Assembly: GCA_020086605.1 (NCBI GenBank)
Contig: JACBWW010000004.1
Coordinates: forward strand, 44,389,676-44,453,675
Reading direction: 5' to 3'
Origin: Lanius collurio
Lineage: Eukaryota; Chordata; Aves; Passeriformes; Laniidae
DNA length: 64,000 nt
The translations under genes were made by a program, and so were the position numbers. This document shows, piece after piece, positions 1-9,900 of the stretch. The notes beneath the pieces were generated by a model. That model was given only the letters and a program-made list of their open reading frames with translations. It ran no database searches and had not been told where the DNA came from. Position 1 is the first letter of the stretch. Every line of letters begins with the position of its first letter.

Positions 1-1124
1 GGTTTACAAGTGGGAAAAGGCTTAGCTGAGTCTGACAGTGGAATAGATTTTCATGTCAAATGGATCGAGTAGAAAAGAGGCCAATAAAGAATATATCAAG
101 CTTGCTCATGCACTGAACCATTGTCTGTGTCAGATATATGACTGCAAAGGGTTGTGTGGCTCTGTGTTCCCCTGTTACCAGGTTATTGCAGCTTGAAGCC
201 ACAAGAATGGCAGCTAGGTGCCTCAGTAAGGATTTTCTTAAGTCCTGAAGTCCTTTACTTTAGAATGCAGGATAAGTGCAGAGCTTTTATAAATCCCCAG
301 CATTGGCCATGCAGTCTCACATGGTAGCAACTAATCCTCCTCAAGAAACTGCCACTCAAACACCATCCATTCCAGACTGCTGATGCAGGAGCTCCCATCC
401 TTGAGAAAAGGTAACTCCTGCTTTTCCCTGCAGTCTTGGTCTGACAAGTGTTAAGCGGTACGTTTTGTGGGCCGTCTCAGAGCTTAAATCTTAAATCTCT
501 GCCTAACTGCAGTATTATCTTCTGCATTTCCAATATTCCCTGAAAAAGCTTTTAAGTCCTCCACATCATACTGTTGTCCTGCAAATTGTCCAACAAACTG
601 TTGTGCTGCGCTTGCTTGTGGTACGTTGTCAACCTCCTGAAACTCCACATCAAGAAGGAGAGAAGGGAGCTGAAAAAGAATCCTAAAACTCAGACAGTAT
701 GGAGTAGTGCTGCTGAGAGGTGAATCAGAGCCTGTCATTTCTACCTCTTACCATCCAACATGTTGATAAGAAATGTTGCTCAAAGAGTGTGGCAGAACAT
801 GCCTGCCTGTGATGCTTTCAAGATTTGTTTCTGTTCTGTCAGGTGTAGAGAGGAACTGTGGAGCTGACAGAGTGGTAAACTCTTCCTCAGAACTTCTCCA
901 TTATATCACCAACTCAAATTATTAATCTGCCATGAGGTTTTGAAATGTTTTCTGACTGTCAGGATGGACTCCTTGCTGTCTCTCTGTGCTTTTCTTCAGT
1001 TACTCTTTTCTTTCATAGCTTACAGAATTACATGTTCTCTCTCACTAATAAATAAGATGGAGTTTGTGTGTTAAGTGTGTGTGTGAGTTGCTGTTTTTGC
1101 AATTAAATATCGTTTTATTCTCAG
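1..1124 (+). other. USH1C: USH1C intron (partial), no exon recognised
   Basis: This stretch precedes the first recognisable harmonin exon and ends in an acceptor (TTATTCTCAG before 1125). I see no + strand exon that would join in frame to the harmonin PDZ3 exons. A minus-strand open stretch of 84 codons at 484-738 is described as a finding. A short TG-rich run lies near 1064-1087. Confidence 0.6.
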
Positions 1125-1166
1125 GGCTTCCAGAAGTATGTGGAAGATTTTGATCCATATTCAATG
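1125..1166 (+). CDS. USH1C: USH1C exon leading into PDZ3 (14 codons)
   Basis: This 42-base exon encodes [14 protein letters not shown], a conserved harmonin segment just before PDZ3. It sits between the acceptor ATTCTCAG and the donor GTAAGG, phase 0 at both ends. It is too short to stand out as an open frame and was found by residue match. Confidence 0.9.
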
Positions 1167-4100
1167 GTAAGGAGAGAATTTAAACATGTCTCATTGTTTA
1201 GTATGAAATACACTGGAAAAAAAGCCAAATCCTTGATTTTGAGGGCTGGGAGTGGGTAATATTCTTGCTTGTTGGGTCTTGTGTATTTGTCTTTTCTAGT
1301 CACGTTGAACAGGAGTGTTCTTGCAGGAAAAGGTGATATGGGATTCTGATCTTCCTATAACAGTATATTAGAGGAGGGAAAGGTCCTTTTCCCCCCAGAA
1401 ACTATGCAGGTCATCCTAATTGTTTTGTGTTTCCAAAGGGGAAATGATTAATCATTGTATCTTTTCGCAGTTTACCCCAGACCAAATTATGGGAAAAGAT
1501 GTACGGCTATTACGAATAAAAAAGGTAAATGCTGTGTTGCTTGATTGATATTTAAAGGGTTCGTGTAAGTATTTGATGTACAGCATCATTTACTGGGAAG
1601 AAGGGAAGACTAAGTTCCTGTTAGTGGCAAAAATTAACAGCCTTTTCTGAACCAGAACTGGTTTTTTCATAGGAAGGATCACTGGACCTTGCAGTTGAGG
1701 GAGGAATTGATTCTCCAGTTGGAAAGATAGTTGTGTCTGCCATCTACGAGGATGGTGCTGCAGACAAACATGGTGAGCAACAATGGGGAATTTGAATGCT
1801 GCTGCGAAGTGCCTCCTTACACTGGCTGAGAATGGTTGGCTGATTTCATAGCCTGATACTGAAAAGCTCACTTAGATTGTCCAAAGAGACAAGTTCTGTC
1901 TCAAGTCAAAGGGCAGCTGCATATGCTTCTTAAATTAATAATTATGTAAAATTTATAAAAACCAACACCTGGTTCTCTGGTATACTCTTTAATCAAGGAA
2001 TACCTTCTCCATTATTTCACAATTTCCAAGCAATGACATTTTTAGTACTTCCACATGCAAAGCAATCACCTGACCATAGCTATACTATGCTGCTTAGTTT
2101 TGTTCTTTATGCTACTTTAAACAGCATTTTGTTAAAGAGGTGGCTTTACTCCCAAAACCCAGCTAAAGGTCAGAGCCTTTGAGACTTAGGTCTGTTAGGC
2201 AGAAGAACGTGTTCACCAACATATCTGGGCTTTGCACATGGTGGGAAGTATCTGCAAACCTTTTCTTGAGAACTCTTGTGATGACCAGGTCAACGGACAG
2301 GGCAATATCCCCTTACACTGTCTTTGCTGTCCTTGTCCCAGCCTGCACCTAAGCCCAAGTCACTCTTGCTGTGAAAATATCTCAGCCATTTTGTCTCCTT
2401 GGTGCTCTTCCTGAACCTTTACTCTTTTAGGGATCTCTCACCACTAAGGCTGTCCCCTTACCATCCTCCTCAAATCCAAACCCAGTTAACTGGTTGTGCT
2501 TCATTCCAGATTGGCAAGTCAAAATCAGTTCTGAGGAGCAAACATTACACATACACTTGCAAAGGAATGACAGTCATGCAAACCCTTGACAATGCCATTT
2601 TATGCCTTTGGGAATTTAATTAATTTTGCAATTTTTGTAGAATCATGGAATTATTTGGGTTGGAAGACACCTTACAGATAATCTAATTCCAAGCCCCTGC
2701 TGTGGGCCAGGACACTTCCCTAGACCAGGTTGCTCAAAAGCCCCATCCTATCTGGCCTTGAACACTTCCAGGGATGGGGCACAGTAGTACCAGCCTACAG
2801 TCAGCCACAGCTTGTAATATGAATAGCTGGATTACCCAAACAGGCAAACTGTGGAAAACCTTGCTGAACTAATTTCTTACTGGTCATGATCCATAAGAGA
2901 TCAGTTTGGCTTTGCCATGCTTAAAAGTTCACTTTGAGTTTGTCCATAGCAAACTTCCTACAATATTTAGTGCAGACCTTCACACCCAGTGAGAGCACTT
3001 TTCATTATAGTCAATACTGTACAAATATGGCACAGAAAAGATTCCTTGAATTTTGTTTTGCTTATGTGTATGTATAGCATATTGGTCTTTTCCCCAGGAG
3101 GCATAGTGAAAGGGGATGAAATACTGGCTGTAAATGGCAAGATATTAATTGACAGCAAGCTGTCAGAAGCACAGGCAACTCTAGCAAAAGCCTGGAACAT
3201 GGGTGGGGTAAGTAACCTGGAATACTATTTCATTCTACCTATAGAGCTTATATGAGAGATACTTTTCTGTCATGACATTGTCATGTCAACACAAATAAGG
3301 TTACAAACATCAAAAGTAGTGGGTATGTCAGGTACTCCCAAAGTGAGCTAAAATCTGCAGAAGAGGTTGGATGTAGCATCTCTGAAAACCATGTGTGCAA
3401 TTTACTGGAAAATCTCATGGCATTTAGCCATATGTCAAAATTGGTATTTAAACACATTACATTCTGAGTATTTATAGTACCTTTATCTGTAGAATCATTC
3501 TTTGATATTGAAAATTACTTGCAAGCTTCTTGGGGGTCCACCGCATCACAAGCTGATTGGAATTTTCTAATAATAGCTTGTCTTATTTTTGATTTCTCAA
3601 TGTACAACCAACACTTACACAGCGAGTGTTTCCTCAGCAAGAATTGTATTCCTTGCTCACATGACCAATACAGGATGATTCTTAGAATTTTTTTAAATCT
3701 TGTTGCAAGTAGATTTTTCTTTAATTTCAAAATGCAAATCAAACAGCTCAATCTTTAAATGGTCTTCCTACAGAAGTTTTTAATAGAGACCTTTCTGCTG
3801 CTCCCTGTGGTTTTCCAGGAATAGATTACCCCTCTGATTCTCTATCTGGCATTCCATGGTGGTGCACTGGTCACCTCTAAAAGCTGTACTTAGCCACACA
3901 TGTTTACCTGTGCTTTTCTTTTTCAGGATTGGATTGACTTAGTCATTGCAGCATCACCTCCAAAAGAATATGATGATGAAATGTAAGTGCATAAGCTTTT
4001 TACTCTGGGGATTAAAAAACTGAGCAATAGTAGTCAGTTTGCTTTTTTTTTTTGTCAGACATTTTTCAAGTATCTGATTCCTGTGGGCTATGTAACCTCC

Positions 4101-5762
4101 TGCTTTACATGGTTGCTAATTTGACAGTTATAAGTAGCTGTCATGCATTACAGCCGTGGTTCCCAGACTGCAAAATTGTGATTCTCAGAGTTGATCGTAT
4201 GTGACTAAACACTCATACTTCCAGTTTAAAGTTTGAGGATTTGGGGTTTGGGTTTTTTTAGAAGCTAAATTTAACCTCAGTCTAAATCATTTAAGATACT
4301 CCCACAGATCATAATTGAGGGAAACAAATCCCCATAGGCGTTCTAACATCACAACCAGATGTTTAATTCTGTTGTTTGTTTTGTTTTGGTTTTTAATTAA
4401 ATTGCAGTTACTGTTTTTGTCTAACAAGCTCAAATTTATGTATAAAATTTTCAAAAGAAATTAAGTGATTTGGGTGTCTTGGCAATTTGTGATGTTCACA
4501 GAATCATTGTTTTAAAGATAATGAGCATAGGTGTGAAACAGAAGAATCCATAGCCACAAGTTTGGTGGAGGTATCAAGTCTATACAACTTGCTTTACTTT
4601 GGACAAACAGTTTCAAACACAAGAGGCATGTCTTGTAGTTTGAATGAAGGAAAAGGTTTGAAGATATCCTTACTACCAAGTAAAATGGAAGAGTAAGGTT
4701 TTGTAGTGACTGTTAACCTGGGCTCTTCTTCTGTGCAGAATACTGGAGTATTAGTTGCTGTAAATCAGTTTACTGGCTAACACCAACTGCAGATTGATGT
4801 GAAATTTTGTTTAATATCTGCATAAACTAATGGGCAGGGAAATAACTGTCACTGTTATTTTTGTTTTCATATCCTGTTTATTTAGCCCTACCATTCCCTC
4901 ATCAGCAGTCAGTCCCAACACACAGAGAAAGGTTTTTGAAGGCAGTGCACCTGTGTACAGACAAGGGTATCTCCTGCAGCTGTAACCACTGCAGTGTCCC
5001 TCATGGTGAATAGCACACCTGGCTTAACATGACTGGCCATTGTGAGGCTGCGTTATTTTTTCAGCATGTGCCTGCCTGTGCATTGCTTGCCATGCTTGCT
5101 TTTGTTCCTGGCATGCTGCAGCTGGAGTGTTCTTTGGGCTTTTGCCATGCCTGTGCTATTAAAATGTAAGTATTTAGTTGCTACTTCATAAAGTCCCTTA
5201 GAGATCCTCTGCAGAATTGGTTTATCCCCTTCCACACTCTTAAATAAATAGGCCCTGTCTAAACAAGTAGGATTAACCTGAGGTTTTTTCCTTATCTGTG
5301 GACCACTGCTGTGGCTTTGTGAGTTTATAAGTATATAAGCAACTACAAATTATTTTCTTGTGAAGGCTTGTCCAAAGAACAAGTTTCCATTTTTATTATT
5401 CACAGTGTGCCTGTGAATTCATGAGTGTTTGGTTTTTCACTGAAGTTTGTCTCTATTAGTTTGTCATGTACCTATACAATGGGTTTGTTCTGAAATTATC
5501 CTTGTCTCAGAAATTCAGTTTACTCTGTATGGTTTCTCTGTGGCTATAATCACTGTAAGTACAGCCACAGATCTATACAACTGCCAAGGTGAGGTTTCTT
5601 GTTGCATGTGGGTCTTCTCAATTATAATTTATAATACAAATCAAAATTACTTAAGATCCAGTTTAAAAACTGTGCTTGCTAGATAGATTAAAAGTTGCAT
5701 GAGAGCTAACAGCATGTTTCTCATTGTTTTTTTCTTTTTTTTCCCACAGGACATTTTTTTAA
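1125..5762 (+). CDS. USH1C: Harmonin, C-terminal PDZ3 region (spliced, 5' part outside window)
   Basis: Exons 1125-1166, 1471-1524, 1673-1772, 3098-3207, 3927-3982 and 5750-5762 join in one frame into 124 residues plus stop. The product starts [14 protein letters not shown] and ends KEYDDEMTFF, closely matching the end of the short harmonin isoform (human ends DDELTFF). Harmonin is a PDZ scaffold that organises the cadherin-23/protocadherin-15/SANS/myosin-VIIa Usher complex in hair-cell stereocilia and the intermicrovillar adhesion complex in gut. PDZ3 is seen with its atypical carboxylate-binding loop ([10 protein letters not shown]) in the third exon listed, the GGIVKGDEI strand-helix region in the fourth and the WIDLVI final strand in the fifth. 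All introns are GT-AG with matching phases (0, 0, 1, 0, 2). The N-terminal domain, PDZ1, PDZ2 and the coiled coil must lie upstream of the window. Identification is from remembered family sequence, not a search. Confidence 0.93.
1471..1524 (+). CDS. USH1C: USH1C exon, start of PDZ3
   Basis: 54 bases, 18 codons, encoding [18 protein letters not shown] between acceptor TTTTCGCAG and donor GTAAAT. Human harmonin has [18 protein letters not shown], so only D/E differs. It forms the first strand of PDZ3. Phase 0 at both ends. Confidence 0.92.
1673..1772 (+). CDS. USH1C: USH1C exon, PDZ3 carboxylate-binding loop
   Basis: 100 bases between acceptor TTTTTCATAG and donor GTGAGC. It encodes [18 protein letters not shown] followed by [15 protein letters not shown] and the first base of a Gly codon (phase 1). 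This carries the SLDL version of the GLGF loop and the second and third PDZ strands. Differences from human are conservative (for example ERGAAERH is EDGAADKH here). Confidence 0.93.
1773..3097 (+). other. USH1C: USH1C intron containing a CR1 fragment
   Basis: Intron between the PDZ3 loop exon and the PDZ3 core exon, GTGAGC to CCCCAG. Apart from the CR1 3' fragment at 2638-2786 I recognise nothing in it. Confidence 0.8.
2638..2786 (-). repeat. CR1 LINE 3' end fragment (antisense)
   Basis: Read on the + strand, the stretch starts TAGAATCATGGAATTATTTG, then GGTTGGAAGACACC, and goes on through CCAGGTTGCTCAAAAGCCCC and GGCCTTGAACACTTCCAGGG. These are reverse-complement landmarks of the avian CR1 3' end. 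Target-site repeats are not expected for CR1. Confidence 0.85.
3098..3207 (+). CDS. USH1C: USH1C exon, PDZ3 core
   Basis: 110 bases between acceptor TTTTCCCCAG and donor GTAAGT. With the split Gly codon it reads [16 protein letters not shown], then [21 protein letters not shown], and ends in phase 0. GDEILAVNG is the canonical PDZ strand-4/5 motif. The more variable helix-2 segment differs from human (DYTLAEAEAALQKAW). Confidence 0.93.
3208..3926 (+). other. USH1C: USH1C intron, nothing recognised
   Basis: GTAAGT to TTTCAG, 719 bases. Overlapping open stretches of about 78 codons on both strands (3515-3758) look like chance. Confidence 0.75.
3927..3982 (+). CDS. USH1C: USH1C exon, end of PDZ3, last common coding exon
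   Basis: 56 bases between acceptor TTCTTTTTCAG and donor GTAAGT. It encodes [18 protein letters not shown] plus two bases (AT) of a split codon, phase 2. From here two in-frame endings are available: splicing to 5750 gives MTFF and stop, and splicing to 4886 gives a 33-residue tail. Confidence 0.92.
4886..4985 (+). CDS. USH1C: Alternative USH1C terminal exon (long C-terminal tail, early stop)
   Basis: Following an acceptor (TCCTGTTTATTTAG), these 100 bases complete the split codon AT+C and read 33 codons then TAA. The peptide contains [11 protein letters not shown] and ends YRQGYLLQL. This matches, in order, the alternative harmonin tail known from mammals (ASLPSSVAESP ... HRHGFLLQL), where the tail continues for about 17 more residues. 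Here TAA follows LLQL directly; the stop lies inside GTAACC, which could also be a weak donor. A candidate AATAAA lies about 260 bases downstream (5243-5248). The tail sequence in mammals is from memory; the exon's use in this species is inferred. Confidence 0.72.
5243..5248 (+). terminator. USH1C: Candidate poly(A) signal for alternative USH1C end
   Basis: AATAAA lies about 260 bases after the stop of the 4886-4985 exon and is followed by T/G-rich sequence near 5280-5320. Position fits an alternative last exon, but this hexamer is common in AT-rich introns. Confidence 0.35.
5750..5762 (+). CDS. USH1C: USH1C terminal coding exon (short-form C-terminus)
   Basis: A strong polypyrimidine tract and acceptor (TTCCCACAG) precede G ACA TTT TTT TAA. 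Joined to AT from the previous exon this gives M-T-F-F-stop, so the protein ends DDEMTFF against human DDELTFF. The coding part is 13 bases, visible only by splicing logic. Confidence 0.88.
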
Positions 5763-6975
5763 GGAAGACTACAACTGCTGAAATGGAGTCTTTACTCTGC
5801 AGAAACCTGCTGCTCAGTAAATTAATAGGAAATCAATAACCACATGAAATGCACCCTTATTGACTGACCTGTAAATTGAACTAGAGACTACATATTGTTC
5901 AGATAATTTAAATAGTTTATTATCACTCTGTAGACACACAGCAAAACTTTTTTTTTTTTGCAAGATGATTGAGAACTGCTGACCAGCATGATTCAGTCTG
6001 AGAGCACTTGATCTCTTTTTGCTATTTTGAGGGGCCAAATTTTGAAAATTATCTTTTAGTTTTCCTGAAAATAGACCCTAAAATGACAAATGAAGATAGA
6101 ACACAGATGTCTGTTCCCACATGCAACACTTGTGAATACACATTCACAGGCCAGTTTGGGTGTGAAAAGGATTATATTTTTATTTCCTAGGTAGCGATTT
6201 TCCTGAGAAAATCAGAAAGTACACAGGTAACTTCTGTTCTTACTCATATTTTTTGTAGCTTAATGTCCATTTTTGGTTTTTAGTTGTGAGGGTTATTTGA
6301 ATACAAAAAAAAGTATTTTTGTATTTCTACTGGTGGAAGAACTGGGAATGCCGGGAATGGTAGCATTATAAGGAGTAATTTTGATTGTGTTTCTCATACA
6401 GGATAGAGAATGTTCTGTAGCAGCAGAGTAAATAACTAGCAAGTAGTCCAGATAAAATCATTATGCGTAGTCAGTCATACTACTGAGTATTTGTATTGGT
6501 GGCAAAAATTCCTCCCTCATATAGTCACGGGTGGAAAGTTTGGGTGTGATTCACAATCTGCTGTTTCGTACTTTGTTCTCAGTGAGCCTGTATATGTGGC
6601 TAAACTGTGCAGAAAGCCACCAGGTATAACATTCTGCTCTTGGTGACTGCGTATCTTAGGTCTGAGGAAATTCCTCAAGACCATAAAATCAATACCAGCT
6701 TGGCTTTAGGTATTATTACAGTTTGTAGACTTATAATTATATTATCGAGATACCTCCCTAGAAATGGCATTGTCTTCTTCCTTCCTTGTACCTGCCAGTT
6801 TGTATTCTGTTTTTCATGTTGTGTTTAGATTTTTTGCACCTGTTCTAATGAAAGACAGTTTATAATTCAACAGCATATCAAATTCCCACTGAAGTCTTGC
6901 CTTTTTCAGGTTTGGAAGCCCTCCTCCAGCACATAAAAATAACAATAATAAATATAACAAAATCAGAAAAATAAA
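5763..6975 (+). other. USH1C: Probable USH1C 3'UTR with poly(A) signal candidates
   Basis: Sequence after the stop has no coding features. The first AATAAA hexamers after the stop are at 6947-6952 and 6970-6975, with another at 7128-7133, giving a 3'UTR of about 1.2 kb if used. A/T-rich stretches are frequent. The true cleavage site cannot be fixed from sequence alone. Confidence 0.45.
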
Positions 6976-9900
6976 TTACATTTGTAAGAACTCTGTACTT
7001 CTATGCCGATGATTACTTATGTTGACTTTCTTTATTTCCAGTATTCTTCCCATATGCCAATTGATGTGTGTTGCAGGGTATATATGTTAGAATATTTAAA
7101 AAGTTTAACTCTTACAACTAATCCAGAAATAAAATTACATTTGCCAAATGGAAGAAGTCTAGCTTGCTATTTGTCTCTGGGTTTGTACATCATAGTAATA
7201 GTTAATCTGCTAAAGTACACAGATTTCTGAGATTTTCTTCAATAACAGACCCATTTGCAAGAGATTGCCACCCTTGTGGAACTCAGAATTCACTCTGCAC
7301 AGAAGGGAATTTTCACTTGGCTGAGCTGCAGTAATCTTTTACAGAGTTTTTGGGGGCAAATCTGGTCATTTGGTAGTTGGCAAGCTACTGAACAGAGTTG
7401 CTACGGTGTATTTTTTTGCTAGGTTTTAGCATGCATCTACCCAGGGCCATAGACTTCCTAACCAGCAAACTAATCTAAATGCTGAATGCATCAAGATCAG
7501 CACCAGAAGGAAATTGCAGCAGGATGTACTTCTCCTGCTGCTTTGGTTCCCAGTTGCCTACATACTGCAACCATCTGGACTGTATGACAATGCATCAGAG
7601 TGATAAGTGGTGCTATCAAATGTTCTCTTGAGGGCTGCTTGGATGTTTTGTACCAGCAAATAGAGAGGCACAGTAATGCACCAGTAAAGAACTTTAGCCT
7701 GCTGCCAGTGCTTGATTGTGCTGAACAGTCTCAGCACACTAAGAAATATAACACACCAAAACTTAGAGGTTAGATATTAGAACTATTTCTACTGGTGTTA
7801 TTTTTTTCAGAGGCAGAAGGAGCACAGAAGACTGAGCTGGAAAATCTGTGGGAGTGCCAGCAGTTGAGTTGTAGCCTTGCTTCTTAGTCACAGAACTATC
7901 TTTCTTCTCCCCATCTACTCTGTTAACTTGATTTGCTTGGATACAGTTTAAAATGCATGAGAGGCAGTTGAGGAAATAATTCCTGCTCAGTACTCCAGGT
8001 ATATGAAGTGTTGCTTTGAGAGTTTAACCTGTGGTAGGATGGCAGAGACACTTTAGGCAATGTAAGGAGGTGGTGTCAGGAGAAAGGAGCCTCAAACTTC
8101 TGAAATCTTAAAATGGTCTTAAGCCATTAGCCAGGTAGTTTTTTACTGTATTTCTGACCTCCAGTGCCCTAGGACTGCATCCCATCTTTCATTTGCCAGC
8201 TAGCTCAAGGGGTTGGAAAATGCTGCAAGAAAATATGTTTTTCAAGCAACGTTTTTTTCACTTACTTTGATGTATGTGAGCAGAGTGTCCCAGGTGTAAA
8301 TAATTTTAACACGGGGTGCTCATTTTGAATTTCAACTGTGTTGTTCTTTGGTGTCTGTAAGTCATCACATGTGCCTGTGCCTCACCCCTGTTCAACAATG
8401 CCAGCTTTGAAAAGATAACAGTATTAGTAAATGGGACTTTCTCTTTTTCAGCCAATGCTCAGTTTCCTTTGGGAATATGGAAACTGTGACCTGATGCACG
8501 AAGCAGGAAGAAGTCCAAGTACTTCACTGACAGTATCACAAATGCTTCAAACCACTTTTAAGAGAAGATGGTTTTTTGTTTTTCATTTGCTGTAATCTCA
8601 GAGGGAATATGTGTAGTTTCTCAGAGCTGTTTGTTTGGTTAAGGCCACCAAACCCCACTATCTCTCTCTATGGGATAATAACCCAGAGGAAGACTTTCTC
8701 AGAACTGTTAACAACCATTCTTATTCTCTCAGGAATTTCTTGGCCACGCTGTCTTTAGCAAACCCCTCGCAGTTGCTGAACTGGAGCATGAATTACATTA
8801 GAGACTTGCGACTTTCACATCTGTTCTGTGAGCCTGTGCGTGCCTGCATGCAGGCAAAAAATGTGAGACCCTCTGGATCAGAACCATGGTATGCATTACA
8901 GGATAGGAAATACCATGGTTTATTACTCACATGGATATTAGCATAGGGAAGTCTTTGATCTATTTATTACTGCCGTTCTGCTAATTCTTAATTTTGCTTC
9001 TATTTATCATGTGGCCATGGCATCTTTTAGAAATTGTGCATACATTTCAGAGAAGCTATGGTTTTTAAAAAATGCTCTATTCACAAACAAATGTACAACA
9101 TAAGGAGGGGTGTGTACATCTGCATACAGCAGTAAGGTTTTTCAAAATCGACTTAATTTGAGGAGCACACATGTACAAATAATCTCAGCCCTTCATAAAT
9201 ATGAGATCTAACCTCTGAGTAAAACTAAGTTGTTATAAACCCTCTCACCATAAAAAAAAAAAAAAAAAAAGAGTGAAAAGTCATGCCTTTGTGTCAAAGG
9301 ATGCCTACCTGGTTGTAAGGAGCTTGATAGGCAATAGTTGATAGGGGTTCTCCTGTTTGCTAAAGCTCTATGTTGACCCTAATAAAGTGTGGTCAGACTT
9401 TGGGTAGCTGCTGTGGAATTCTTAGCCATCTTTCACCACAGAAATATCCCCTTTGGATCTCTGTTCATATGAACAGACACCTTTATACCATCTAAGGACC
9501 AGGTCTAGTATAGAAAAACCAGTGTCTTAAATGTAAGGACCTGACCCTTGGGGTTATAACTCAGGTGAGTTCCTCGTAATTGATTTATGATAAGCTAATA
9601 AATGCTTGATCCTCATACTAAGTTTGCCTTCAGTGTTTTTCTGCACATCTGCCAATCTTATCTTTGGCCATTGTCCTTGTTCTCAGGGTGTTTCTGTTTT
9701 TCTGACTGATGGAAAATTCTGGAACAGATTTCAAAACTGCTTTTTTGCACACTTGAGATCTGAGGTGGCTCCAGGTGGGCTGTTCACATCCTGTTCAAGG
9801 ATGACTAGGATGCTTTTTTCCTTCTTCCTAGGGAAGGCAGCTAAAGGTTTGCTTCTGCTGGAATACTGGGGGCCTCTGCTGGAATACTTCTTCCTCTATT

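Larger units (their letters stand above)
3983..5749 (+). other. USH1C: USH1C last intron, hosting the alternative terminal exon
   Basis: GTAAGT to CCACAG. Apart from the alternative exon at 4886-4985 and its candidate poly(A) signal, I recognise nothing. Confidence 0.7.
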
